In this document: in pieces, positions 8,119-16,393 of the stretch
Position numbering within the stretch: position 1 is the stretch's first letter
How the letters are laid out: every line of letters begins with the position of its first letter
Virus record (IMG/VR): IMGVR_UViG_3300025141_000034
Span: 1-64,000 of that record
Strand: one strand, 5' to 3'
Source: a virus
DNA length: 64,000 nucleotides
The notes under the pieces: model-generated
Told to the model about the DNA's origin: nothing
Databases searched by the model: none
What the model saw: the letters and a program-made list of their open reading frames with translations, nothing else
Program-made: the position numbers and the translations under genes

Positions 8119-8945
8119 AGAGATCGTGCACCCTTCTTCTACAGAGAAATCTACCAGAAGTAACTGAGAAATTTGCTGAAAATTTAATAAAGTACAATGG
8201 TGATGTAACTGACTTATATGTTGTAGAAAGTGGGTCTGATGATGACAAAATTACAGAAAATAAAACATTCCATGCTAGCTGGGAAGATGCAAGAATAAAT
8301 GGGTTAAGGACGGGACGAGGATTTAATTTTGGACTTAAGTCTCTTATTGAAGAAGGGCTGGACTATGAATTTATTATGATGGCTACAGGCGATACTCAGC
8401 TTCCTGATGAAAATGTTATTGAAATCCTAATAGAAGAAATGGATAGAATACCAAGGCTTGGAGTTATATCACCAATTTCGTGGAACTGGGGCGCAAGAAT
8501 TACTGGATTTATTAACAATAAAACAACTAAGGCAATATCCATACCAATTCCTCACATCTGCTGGATGTTTAGAAAGAGTGCAATTGACGATGTTATCATG
8601 GGAAAAGATCCGGCTGTGTATGAACAGTTTCTTTACGATGGAACAAATTTTAGATGCTATGGTGTAGACACAGAGTTGATGATGAAGATGTATATGAATG
8701 ATTGGATTTTTGCAATAACGTCTAAGACATCACAAAAAGAAGACTATAGCCTGACTGATAGAAATTATAAGAAAATGAAAACTGATTCTCATAATGACCA
8801 TAGAAGAATGATGTGGGAAGAGGGCTTAGCATGGTTTGATAAAAAGTATGGGTTTAAGGATAAACATGGATTATCCAGTCTATTGAGAAATGAATATAAT
8901 AATTTTTTTAATAGGCATCCTGAATTATCTGATTTGATTTATTAA
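8115..8945 (+). CDS. GT2-like glycosyltransferase
   Basis: This 276-residue protein has a GT-A outline: an opening strand with L-L-L-Q-R-N-L, V-V-E-S-G-S-D-D at about 36-43, an R-G-F-N-F-G loop near 75 like the R-N-x-G loop of GT2 enzymes, and A-T-G-D-T-Q at about 96 in the DxD position. The motifs diverge from canonical GT2, so donor use is uncertain. No membrane segment is evident. It starts in ATGA overlap with the cupin gene and is followed by a 42-base gap, one of only two gaps over 30 bases within the glycan block. Confidence 0.6.
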   Translation: MKRSCTLLLQRNLPEVTEKFAENLIKYNGDVTDLYVVESGSDDDKITENKTFHASWEDARINGLRTGRGFNFGLKSLIEEGLDYEFIMMATGDTQLPDENVIEILIEEMDRIPRLGVISPISWNWGARITGFINNKTTKAISIPIPHICWMFRKSAIDDVIMGKDPAVYEQFLYDGTNFRCYGVDTELMMKMYMNDWIFAITSKTSQKEDYSLTDRNYKKMKTDSHNDHRRMMWEEGLAWFDKKYGFKDKHGLSSLLRNEYNNFFNRHPELSDLIY

Positions 8946-8987
8946 AGCAGATAATTGTGTAAAATTAAAATATTGGAGAGCTAATAA
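8946..8987. promoter_or_regulatory. Short AT-rich gap with ribosome-binding site
   Basis: These 42 bases separate the GT2-like gene from the carbamoyltransferase. The sequence is AT-rich and carries TTGGAGAG (about 8974-8981) as a ribosome-binding site. TAAAATTA at about 8960-8967 is only a poor match to a late-promoter octamer. I see no hairpin. Confidence 0.3.
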
Positions 8988-10697
8988 ATGATAATTTTAG
9001 GACTTCCTTCAAGTCATCATAGTGCATGGGGGATTGTTAAAGATGGAAAGGTCTTAAGGGCAATTCTGGAATCAAGACTAAATAGAATCAAGCACTACCC
9101 ATATTATACTAACTTAAAAGAAAATCCCATGACTCTTGGCCTAGAGTACCTTCTAAGAGGGCAAAACTTCTCTGTTGGGGATATTGATGTTGCTACAATT
9201 CCTGTTCTACCTAAAGATTCAAAGTTTCATCATTTAGACATCGTAGAAATGGATAGTATTGATGATGTAATACAAACCAATGCTGCTCCGTGGTATAGTG
9301 CAATTTTAGAGTTTATCAAGTCAGAAGGATTTAAAGGCAAGATAGTATTTGTCAATCACCAGCTATCTCATGCATCATATGCCTATAACCTCTCAGGATA
9401 CAAAGAGTGCGATGTTTTATCTTATGATGGTGCAGGTTGTGGTTGGCCCCCTGAAGTTGTTGTCGGATTCCATGTGAATTCTCACAGATATAATAGACTA
9501 TTTTCAGTTAGAGTTCCTCACAGCCTGGGTCATGTGTATTCAAATACGACAAATAGAATATTTGGAAATAGATCTGATGGATGCGAGGGAAAGGTAATGG
9601 GCCTTGCACCATACGGGGTGCCTGATGAAAGATTGACAATGCTTAAATTAGATGAAAATAGTGAAACATATATTTCAACATATCCAAGCACAACAAAGAT
9701 TCAATATTCAGGAATAGAGCCTCATTCAAGCATATTCGGATTACGTCAACAAAATATACCCCAGAGAGAAAATAAGAAAAAATGGAATTTCGATGATGAG
9801 TCAGATATGTTCTATGCAAATCTAGCAGCATCAGCACAAAGATCTGTTGAAAATGCGGGAATGTATTACGCTAAAAAACTTTTAGACGAAACAGGCAGTG
9901 ATAACCTATGTCTGGTCGGAGGTGTTGCTTTAAATAGCTGTCTAAATGGAAAGATAAGAAGATCAGGTATTTATAAAAATGTATTTGCAGGCCCTGCATG
10001 TCATGACGGCGGTCACGCAATAGGTGCACCTCTTTATTATAGTAATTTAAAAAATCCAAAAAAGACAGAAAGATTAAAAGATGATTTTTTTGGATATCCC
10101 TATAGCGATGACGAATGTTTAAGTGCGGCGGAAGAATTTAATTTAACGTATAGTTCATTTAATAATACTGAAAGTCTTTCTGCTGATATTGCAAAATCTA
10201 TTGCTGATAAGAAGATTATTGCCATCTTTAATAAAGGTTCAGAATTGGGACCAAGAGCCCTTGGACATAGAAGTATTGTTGTAGATCCAAGGACACCTGA
10301 AATGAAAGATACACTTAATGCTAGAGTTAAATTTAGAGAGGCATATAGGCCATTTGCACCGTTTGTATTGCAAGATTATGCATCTGATTATTTTGAATTT
10401 AAAGATAGTGAGTTTATGCTATTTGTTGCAAAGGCTACTGAAAAAGCAAAAAAAGAAGTTCCGGCAGTCATTCATGTCGATGGAACTGCAAGAATGCAAT
10501 CTGTTAGAAAAAATAACGAGCCTTTTTATAGCACTTTAAAGAATTTTTATAAAATGACTGGTGTACCTGTTTTATTAAATACAAGCTTTAATATTGCTGG
10601 CGAGCCAATAGTTGAAACACCCCAAGATGCAATTAGATGTTTTTTAGGAACCTCTATTGATATTCTCTATCTGAATAATTTAAAAATTGAAAAATAG
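8988..10697 (+). CDS. O-carbamoyltransferase, NodU/CmcH family
   Basis: This full-length 569-residue NodU/CmcH-type carbamoyltransferase is expected to transfer a carbamoyl group from carbamoyl phosphate to a sugar hydroxyl. The N-terminal ASKHA-like half has the metal-binding H124-x3-H128 in N-H-Q-L-S-H, then D-V-L-S-Y-D-G-A-G and K-V-M-G-L-A-P-Y-G, a strong family signature. The C-terminal half has E-L-G-P-R-A-L-G-H-R-S-I and R-P-F-A-P-F-V-L, the nucleotide/carbamoyl-binding core. It starts at ATG with a GGAG ribosome-binding site. The likely role is carbamoylation of the glycan made by this block; target sugar and position are unknown. Confidence 0.92.
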   Translation: MIILGLPSSHHSAWGIVKDGKVLRAILESRLNRIKHYPYYTNLKENPMTLGLEYLLRGQNFSVGDIDVATIPVLPKDSKFHHLDIVEMDSIDDVIQTNAAPWYSAILEFIKSEGFKGKIVFVNHQLSHASYAYNLSGYKECDVLSYDGAGCGWPPEVVVGFHVNSHRYNRLFSVRVPHSLGHVYSNTTNRIFGNRSDGCEGKVMGLAPYGVPDERLTMLKLDENSETYISTYPSTTKIQYSGIEPHSSIFGLRQQNIPQRENKKKWNFDDESDMFYANLAASAQRSVENAGMYYAKKLLDETGSDNLCLVGGVALNSCLNGKIRRSGIYKNVFAGPACHDGGHAIGAPLYYSNLKNPKKTERLKDDFFGYPYSDDECLSAAEEFNLTYSSFNNTESLSADIAKSIADKKIIAIFNKGSELGPRALGHRSIVVDPRTPEMKDTLNARVKFREAYRPFAPFVLQDYASDYFEFKDSEFMLFVAKATEKAKKEVPAVIHVDGTARMQSVRKNNEPFYSTLKNFYKMTGVPVLLNTSFNIAGEPIVETPQDAIRCFLGTSIDILYLNNLKIEK

Positions 10698-10713
10698 GGA
10701 CAAAAAAGACTTT

Positions 10714-11424
10714 ATGAATATTTTAATACCAATGGCAGGAGAGGGAAGCAGATTTAAAAAGGAAGGATATACATTTCCAAAACCGCTGATTGAAGTTAAC
10801 GGAAAGCCAATGATTCAATGTGTTGTTGAAAATCTAGACTTTGATGCAAACTATATTTTTCTTGTCAGGTCAGAACATCTTAGCAAATATAACATAGAAT
10901 CTGTTTTAAGATTTGTAACAAATGAAAGGTATGATATTGTCACTGTTGAAAGCCTTACTGAGGGTGCTGCTTGTACTGCTCTACTGGCAAAAGATCTCAT
11001 TGATAGTGATGAAGAGCTGCTAATAGCAAACTCTGATCAGATTATTGAATATTCAAAGGAGAATTTTAATACAGTTAGAAGGTTTACTAATTTTGACGCC
11101 TCGGTCTTTACGTTTAGAGCCGTTCACCCAAAATGGAGCTTTGTAAAGACGAATTCTAGAGGTGTTGTAACAGAGGTCGCAGAAAAAAATCCAATATCTG
11201 ATATAGCAACATGTGGAGTCTATTATTATAGAAAGGGATCTGATTTTGTCAAGTATGCAGAGAGAATGATAGAGAAGAATACAAGGGTTAATGATGAGTT
11301 CTATATTGCACCCGTCTATAATGAGCTAATTCTAGATGAAAAGATACTCATTCCATTTTTTGTAGATAAGATGCATGGACTGGGAACACCTGAAGATTTA
11401 AAGAAATACTTGAGCATGAAATGA
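10714..11424 (+). CDS. Sugar/alcohol-phosphate nucleotidyltransferase
   Basis: I place the start at ATG 10714 because the family begins directly with the strand M-N-I-L-I-P-M and the G-E-G-S-R-F-x-K loop (residues 9-15); a TTG at 10687 would add nine non-family residues. The 236-residue protein has K-P-L-I-E-V at about 23-28, and A-N-S-D-Q in the metal-binding aspartate position near 107. It is an NTP-transferase making an NDP- or CDP-activated sugar or polyol. Its neighbours are an APH-type kinase and a second NTP-transferase fused to a HAD domain, which suggests a phosphorylate-then-activate route. The nucleotide and substrate are not readable. Confidence 0.8.
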   Translation: MNILIPMAGEGSRFKKEGYTFPKPLIEVNGKPMIQCVVENLDFDANYIFLVRSEHLSKYNIESVLRFVTNERYDIVTVESLTEGAACTALLAKDLIDSDEELLIANSDQIIEYSKENFNTVRRFTNFDASVFTFRAVHPKWSFVKTNSRGVVTEVAEKNPISDIATCGVYYYRKGSDFVKYAERMIEKNTRVNDEFYIAPVYNELILDEKILIPFFVDKMHGLGTPEDLKKYLSMK

Positions 11425-11427
11425 CTT

Positions 11428-12297
11428 ATGATAATAATTCGAGGAAATTCTGGATGCAGTGTCGAAATCAAGGATAGTCTATCAAAAAAGATAGTTAAAA
11501 AATCATCTGCAGATTCCTCCTACTATCATAGATTAAAAAATCAGTGTGAGAAGCAGAGTGATGCATTCTTAAGAAATGAACTAGACTTTATTGAAATTCC
11601 AAAAATTCTCAATAGACAATTTTTATTTAAAGATGATATCTGCTACTTTGAAATGGATTTTTGCAGATCACTTGACTGTATTACATTTTTTCATAGATGC
11701 TCAATAGAAGAGGTTAATTTTTTAATATCTTCAATTACAGGCTTTGTTGATAGGACAATAGCAGATTCTAAGATTTCTAAATTTGATAAAAAGATATTTT
11801 TACTAAAATATGATTCTGTAAAAGACAATCTAGCAAATTCTAATTTTTTTAAAGATATAGATAGAAGATTTCTTAAAATAGATGAGATATTTTATTCTCT
11901 GGATGAGAATCTTATTCCAGCTGGATTCTGTCACGGAGACTTGACATTATCAAATATTTTAATTAAGCGAAAGAGTAGGAAGATATGCCTTATAGACTTT
12001 CTTGATACATTTTTAGAGTCACCGCTTCAAGATATGGTCAAGGTTAGACAAGATACGAAATATATGTGGTCCCTAAATCTATATCCAGACTCAGTAGATT
12101 TAACAAAGGTGTCAATAATTTTTGACTATATTGATAGAAAAATTGACAACCACTTTAAAAAATATGATTTCTATAAATACTTCTATCAATCCTTTCAAAT
12201 AATGAACTTATTGAGACTTTTGCAGTATTGTAATAATAAAGCTGTTGTTACACAGGTAATTCAAAATATAGATCAATTGATATTGGAGAAATATTGA
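11428..12297 (+). CDS. APH/choline-kinase-like phosphotransferase
   Basis: This 289-residue protein has the kinase catalytic loop H169-G-D171-L-T-L-S-N176-I-L and the metal-binding I-D190-F-L-D193 segment, as in aminoglycoside phosphotransferase and choline/sugar kinases. The N-terminal lobe is divergent and has no clear glycine-rich loop. It lies between two nucleotidyltransferases, an arrangement seen in capsule and LPS loci where a kinase feeds a cytidylyl- or guanylyltransferase. I infer a small-molecule kinase for the glycan pathway rather than antibiotic resistance. The region is very AT-rich. It ends with a TTGA overlap. Confidence 0.72.
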   Translation: MIIIRGNSGCSVEIKDSLSKKIVKKSSADSSYYHRLKNQCEKQSDAFLRNELDFIEIPKILNRQFLFKDDICYFEMDFCRSLDCITFFHRCSIEEVNFLISSITGFVDRTIADSKISKFDKKIFLLKYDSVKDNLANSNFFKDIDRRFLKIDEIFYSLDENLIPAGFCHGDLTLSNILIKRKSRKICLIDFLDTFLESPLQDMVKVRQDTKYMWSLNLYPDSVDLTKVSIIFDYIDRKIDNHFKKYDFYKYFYQSFQIMNLLRLLQYCNNKAVVTQVIQNIDQLILEKY

Positions 12298-13361
12298 ATC
12301 TTATTATACCCATTGCAGGAAAATCATCAAGATATCCAGGAATGAGACCAAAATGGCTTCTGACACATCCGTCAGGAAGACTTATGGTAGTAGAGTCTAT
12401 ATCTGGTCTAAATTTAGATCTTTTTGAAAAGATATTCGTGATAGCACTTCAGGAACACGAAGATCAATATTCTTTTTCTAGCGGGATGGAGCGATGTTTT
12501 TTTGACGCATTTGGAAAAGAAATCTATAAGAAGCTAGATGTCGTTCTGCTAGACGCAGAGACACAAAATCAACCTGAAACAATATTTCAAGCAATTGATA
12601 AAAGAAAGATTGAGGGTCCAATATTCATTAAGGATTCTGATAATTTTTTTAAATGCAATATAAATACTGGAAATTTTGTGACGACTTACGACATTAGCTC
12701 AATGGAGTCAGTTAATGCTGGAAATAAAAGCTACGTTGTTACAGATGACAATGGTGTCATTACATCGATAGTTGAGAAAAAAGTTATTAGTTCAGAATTT
12801 TGTGCCGGAGGATATTCATTTGAGTCTGCGTCTATCTTTAGAGAATCCTTTCTTAAGCTAAGAGAGCACAAGAATCTCTACATTTCTCACATGATATATT
12901 CAATGATGCTTGAGGGAATAGAGTTTGCAACAGAGCTTGCTAGTGGATATATTGACTGGGGAACACTTAAAGACTGGAATGAATATAAGTCATCATTTGC
13001 AACCATCTTTATTGACATGGATGGCGTCCTTGTAGAAAATTCTGGAAGATATTTTGGAAAATTGTGGGGAGAGACAGGTCCCCTAGAGGATAATGTGAAA
13101 AAAATCAGAGACCTATATGATACTGGAAAGTGTCAGATTATTATCACTACATCAAGAGATGAATCCTTTAAAGCGGCAACAGAGACCCAGCTAGAAAAAA
13201 TTGGTGTAAAGTATCATCAAATAATTTTCAATCTGATGCATTGCAAGAGGATTATAGTAAATGACTATGCGACTACTAATCCATATAAGAGCTGTGATGC
13301 AATCAATATTTCAAGAAATAGCTCTGACCTAAATGACCTTATTATAGATAGTATATGCTAG
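12294..13361 (+). CDS. Nucleotidyltransferase-HAD phosphatase fusion
   Basis: The TTG start at 12294 overlaps the upstream stop as TTGA and gives M-N-L-I-I-P-I-A-G-K-S-S-R-Y, the normal start of an NTP-transferase. Residues 1-230 form the transferase, with a K-D-S-D-N metal site near 115. From about 236 a HAD-like domain begins with F-I-D241-M-D243-G-V-L-V-E, followed by I-I-I-T-T-S-R-D and a late N-D-Y-A-T segment. The 355-residue protein therefore couples sugar-phosphate activation to a phosphatase step. The acceptor and the order of steps are unknown. It follows the APH-type kinase. Confidence 0.78.
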   Translation: MNLIIPIAGKSSRYPGMRPKWLLTHPSGRLMVVESISGLNLDLFEKIFVIALQEHEDQYSFSSGMERCFFDAFGKEIYKKLDVVLLDAETQNQPETIFQAIDKRKIEGPIFIKDSDNFFKCNINTGNFVTTYDISSMESVNAGNKSYVVTDDNGVITSIVEKKVISSEFCAGGYSFESASIFRESFLKLREHKNLYISHMIYSMMLEGIEFATELASGYIDWGTLKDWNEYKSSFATIFIDMDGVLVENSGRYFGKLWGETGPLEDNVKKIRDLYDTGKCQIIITTSRDESFKAATETQLEKIGVKYHQIIFNLMHCKRIIVNDYATTNPYKSCDAINISRNSSDLNDLIIDSIC

Positions 13362-13367
13362 CATTAT

Positions 13368-14333
13368 ATGAAAATTAATACTTACATACCTGAATATAGA
13401 AGACAGTTTTTTAAATATGAAAATTGTTTTGATATATTTGTTTCTGAGCTTATCTTGCAGCTAGTGAGAGAAGGTCACGAAATAGTTGATGAAGATGAGA
13501 CATCAGACGTTAGTCTAATCTTTAATCATGTGGGACAAAAAAGAGATGGTAAGCCGTCTATTTTAACTATTGACGATTCAATTATGCCAGAATTAATCAA
13601 ATATGATTCTGACACTGATAAATTAAATAGCGATGCCTTCTTAGAAAATTTTCAAAATGCAGATGGGGTAATTTATAGATCTAATCTTATTAGAAACTTT
13701 ATTCACCAGGCTGTGGGAGAAAAGAAAAAAGAATTCATAATTCCAGGTGGATTTAATATTGATTCACTAAAGACTTCTAATAATCTCTTTCAAACTCCGC
13801 GGGGTGATCTTATTAGTGAAAAGACGTGGCTATACGTAAACATCTTAGGATCTGAGAATGGATTACGAGAGTCTTTTACATATTTTGATAAAAATGCTCC
13901 AAGTGATTCAATTTTACTTGTTATGGGAGAGCCTGAAGAGGAGAGGTGGAGTGCCATCAAAGATCTTAAAGAGTTAGACTTTTTTAATGAGAATCGATTT
14001 GTACAGCTTGGGAACCCTGGTGAGAGGGACGTCTTAAGCTCATTAAAAACCTGTGAGACCTATATCAATCTATCTTGCTTTCCATACTATTCAGATCTTG
14101 CAATTATTGCAAGTATCTACGGTTCGCACATTATATGCTCAGATATGACTGTAGAGAGAGAAATATTTGGAAATAATTGTACAGTAATACAAAATAGCAC
14201 TATTATCTTAGATGAAGATTTTAAAAATAATCATCTAGTTCCATATGATGGTTCAACGCCTACCTTAGAGGAAGTTGGCATAGAAAGCGTTTGTAAAAAA
14301 TATATTAGTGCAATTGATTCTATTTTAATATAA
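13368..14333 (+). CDS. Putative GT-B fold glycosyltransferase
   Basis: This 321-residue protein looks like a divergent two-Rossmann-domain transferase. It has an early surface-recognition region, a D-G-V-I-Y-R-S segment near 105, I-I-P-G-G-F-N-I-D near 126 (the place where GT4 enzymes have N-G-x-D), and a C-terminal S-C-F-P-Y-Y-S-D-L-A-I-I-A-S segment similar in position to GT4 E-x7-E. The classical glutamates are missing or replaced, so activity is uncertain. It starts 6 bases after the nucleotidyltransferase-HAD gene. Confidence 0.5.
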   Translation: MKINTYIPEYRRQFFKYENCFDIFVSELILQLVREGHEIVDEDETSDVSLIFNHVGQKRDGKPSILTIDDSIMPELIKYDSDTDKLNSDAFLENFQNADGVIYRSNLIRNFIHQAVGEKKKEFIIPGGFNIDSLKTSNNLFQTPRGDLISEKTWLYVNILGSENGLRESFTYFDKNAPSDSILLVMGEPEEERWSAIKDLKELDFFNENRFVQLGNPGERDVLSSLKTCETYINLSCFPYYSDLAIIASIYGSHIICSDMTVEREIFGNNCTVIQNSTIILDEDFKNNHLVPYDGSTPTLEEVGIESVCKKYISAIDSILI

Positions 14334-14346
14334 CAGAGAGAAATTA

Positions 14347-15039
14347 ATGTCAAAAGGACACAGTAAACAATTTTTTAGCTTTTTAAGGGCTTTAGATGAC
14401 AGCAATGTGAGATATGTAATAATCAGGGGATTTGGAAAATTTCCAAAAACTCCAGACACAGATGTTGATCTTGTATATCACATAGATGATCATGAAAAGT
14501 ATATATCGCTAGCAAGAGAAAATCTTGAAGAATTTGTAAGTGCAAATGGCTCAGAGTGGCAAAGCTTCGGATCTGGCGAGTGGTGTGAGATGCTTTACTC
14601 TCCGTGTAGAACAATCGGAGAAGAAGATCCGGAAATAGAAAACGGCTGCTTTAGAGTTGATTCATATAATTCAATTTATTTTAAGACCCCATACCATAAC
14701 TTTTCCACATACTGGACTATTTCTAAGCAATTTAATGAATTTATCATAGATAAGAGAATCAGAGTTGAAGAGGATTTTGGATCATACTATATTCCAGAAC
14801 CTGAGTGTGAAATTGCACTCTTAATCGCTAGAAATGTTTTAGACAATAAGAAAAGACCTGCGTGGTCAACCAAGCACATATCTAGAATTCAATCTCTAAT
14901 ATCAGAAAATAAAGCCCAAAGAGATGTGATCATTAATAGGGTCTCTCAATTATTTCCAAACGCTGATAAGATTGCTGATTTAGTATATCAGAACTCATTT
15001 AGGCAAATAATGCAGCATGCTCTAGGGTTGACAAGATGA
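14347..15039 (+). CDS. Nucleotidyltransferase-like protein (DxD type)
   Basis: This 230-residue protein has an R-G-F-G-K-F segment (about 27-32) followed by T-D-V-D-L-V (about 38-43), the layout of the active site of the pol-beta/MNT-like nucleotidyltransferases, including those found as stand-alone genes in polysaccharide loci. The remainder is helical with no further motif that I recognise. It has AGAGAG upstream of the ATG and overlaps the next gene by ATGA. It is one of three such proteins in the block (with 22276 and 23291). Substrate unknown. Confidence 0.5.
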   Translation: MSKGHSKQFFSFLRALDDSNVRYVIIRGFGKFPKTPDTDVDLVYHIDDHEKYISLARENLEEFVSANGSEWQSFGSGEWCEMLYSPCRTIGEEDPEIENGCFRVDSYNSIYFKTPYHNFSTYWTISKQFNEFIIDKRIRVEEDFGSYYIPEPECEIALLIARNVLDNKKRPAWSTKHISRIQSLISENKAQRDVIINRVSQLFPNADKIADLVYQNSFRQIMQHALGLTR

Positions 15040-15257
15040 GTCTAGTAGCCAGTGTTATTGTCAGAGGAAAGATCAATTTTCCTGTTGATAATAGTGACTT
15101 TATAATAGAGGATAACCCAGGTGATGACTGGCCGATACACATTCACATCGGACCTGCTGGGAATTGGAAAATTAGAATTCATTTCACATATGAAGAATTT
15201 AATGAATTAGTAAAAAATATGGAGAAAGAGAGGGAAGAATATGGGTCACGTTATTAA
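15036..15257 (+). CDS. Small unknown protein, paralogue of the next gene
   Basis: This 73-residue protein is rich in beta-type residues, with W-P-I-H-I-H-I-G (about 29-36) and R-I-H-F-T-Y-E-E-F-N-E-L (about 46-57). I do not recognise a family. The arrangement of an H-x-H strand, a turn, a basic/aromatic strand and a final E-(E/D)-(F/Y) helix matches the protein encoded at 15241, so the two are probably diverged duplicates. ATGA and 17-base overlaps link it to its neighbours. A small accessory or binding subunit for a glycan enzyme is possible. Confidence 0.55.
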   Translation: MSLVASVIVRGKINFPVDNSDFIIEDNPGDDWPIHIHIGPAGNWKIRIHFTYEEFNELVKNMEKEREEYGSRY

Positions 15258-15489
15258 AAAGATACTTGGAGATAGAGATGATGATCCTTTCTATGAAACA
15301 TTCACAATTGAAGTTAACGAGTCAGTATCACATAGAAAGCTTCAGGGAATAAGAAACCACCCAGGAGAGGTTCACTTTCACGCTAAAAATCTAAGATTTG
15401 ACATAAAGTGGGAGGACTATAAGACACTAAGAGACGCATGCATATCTGCAAATAAAATTATAGAAAAAAGAAATGAAAGCGAAAGATAA
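15241..15489 (+). CDS. Small unknown protein, paralogue of the previous gene
   Basis: This 82-residue protein starts at ATG 15241, preceded by GAGGGAAG, and overlaps both neighbours by 17 bases. It has E-V-H-F-H-A (about 41-46) and R-F-D-I-K-W-E-D-Y-K-T-L (about 49-60), which line up with the strand-helix part of the protein at 15036. No catalytic motif, membrane segment or signal peptide is seen. Its position between a nucleotidyltransferase-like gene and a kinase-like gene suggests a role in the same pathway, but function is unknown. Confidence 0.55.
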   Translation: MGHVIKKILGDRDDDPFYETFTIEVNESVSHRKLQGIRNHPGEVHFHAKNLRFDIKWEDYKTLRDACISANKIIEKRNESER

Positions 15490-16393
15490 TTTACCTCTAC
15501 CGGTAGATAAAGAGAATCTATTGGGCAAAGATAAGATTCCTATCTCATCAGAAAAGAACGGCTTCGTGGGCTATCTTGAAGTTCCAAGATATCCGAATGA
15601 TAAAATTATTCAAGAAATACACGGAATGAACTATCAGGTATACAGAATTGTTGAAAACAACGGAAAAGAATATTTTGACTCGATATTTCCACTACCAGCT
15701 TCTTATATTCGTCAAGAATCACCTAAGCGATTTTTAGATATATTATCTTTATCATCTAAAAAGTATAGAAAGCTTAAAGAGGTATCAAATAGAGATACAA
15801 ATAATATAGTTGAAATAGATAAAATAGAGTCAGATCTTAGCCACTATATTTTAATTAGAATGAAACTAGTGCAGGGTCTCCCGCTAGTCCCGGAACCTAG
15901 CTCAATCATGCCATCAGATGAAGCCTGTAAAGCCTCAGCTAAGATTTATAGCGCAGTACTTGGTGAAAGAAATAAGAGAATAGTTCAAAGACTATATGAC
16001 TGCTTCGTTAACTCAAATATTGAAATAATACGCGACTGTGGAATGTACATGTCAGATATTGCGCCTAATAATGTCTTAATATCATTTCAACAATCAGATC
16101 AAGAAGGATATCAGCTTGATATGACAGTTAGATTTATTGACATGCTAGACCTAAAAAAGTATAGAAGGCCAGTTATGGTGGACATGGTGTCTCTATTTAC
16201 TATAACTAGAGATAGGCTTCCCAAGGCATTTATTGAAAATCTAACAGATTCTGCGCTAATGATGTTTCCATCTCTTGATGATCGAAACGATAGATTTAGA
16301 AACTATCTGTGGGAAAAAAATATTAGTGATTTCTTTAACTCTATCAATAGAGATCGATATCTAAAGTTTGACAGGAGAGAGTATGAAAAATAG
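15473..16393 (+). CDS. Divergent protein-kinase-like phosphotransferase
   Basis: This 306-residue protein carries M-S-D195-I-A-P-N-N200-V-L-I and then R-F-I-D223-M-L-D226, spaced as the catalytic loop (D...N) and the D-F-G-like metal loop of kinase-fold enzymes. The usual catalytic-loop histidine is replaced, and the N-lobe lysine cannot be assigned confidently (a candidate lies in K-I-I-Q-E-I near 44). It could be a sugar kinase of the glycan pathway or a pseudokinase. The start ATG 15473 lies within the end of the previous gene (17-base overlap). Confidence 0.42.
   Translation: MKAKDNLPLPVDKENLLGKDKIPISSEKNGFVGYLEVPRYPNDKIIQEIHGMNYQVYRIVENNGKEYFDSIFPLPASYIRQESPKRFLDILSLSSKKYRKLKEVSNRDTNNIVEIDKIESDLSHYILIRMKLVQGLPLVPEPSSIMPSDEACKASAKIYSAVLGERNKRIVQRLYDCFVNSNIEIIRDCGMYMSDIAPNNVLISFQQSDQEGYQLDMTVRFIDMLDLKKYRRPVMVDMVSLFTITRDRLPKAFIENLTDSALMMFPSLDDRNDRFRNYLWEKNISDFFNSINRDRYLKFDRREYEK

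Noticed and set aside
11428-12297. Antibiotic-resistance aminoglycoside phosphotransferase
   Set aside because: Only the general kinase motifs match; the gene is embedded between nucleotidyltransferases of a glycan pathway, so a metabolite kinase is more likely.
15036-15489. The two small overlapping genes as a toxin-antitoxin pair
   Set aside because: They resemble each other rather than a toxin with an antitoxin, and neither has a known toxin motif or a DNA-binding domain.
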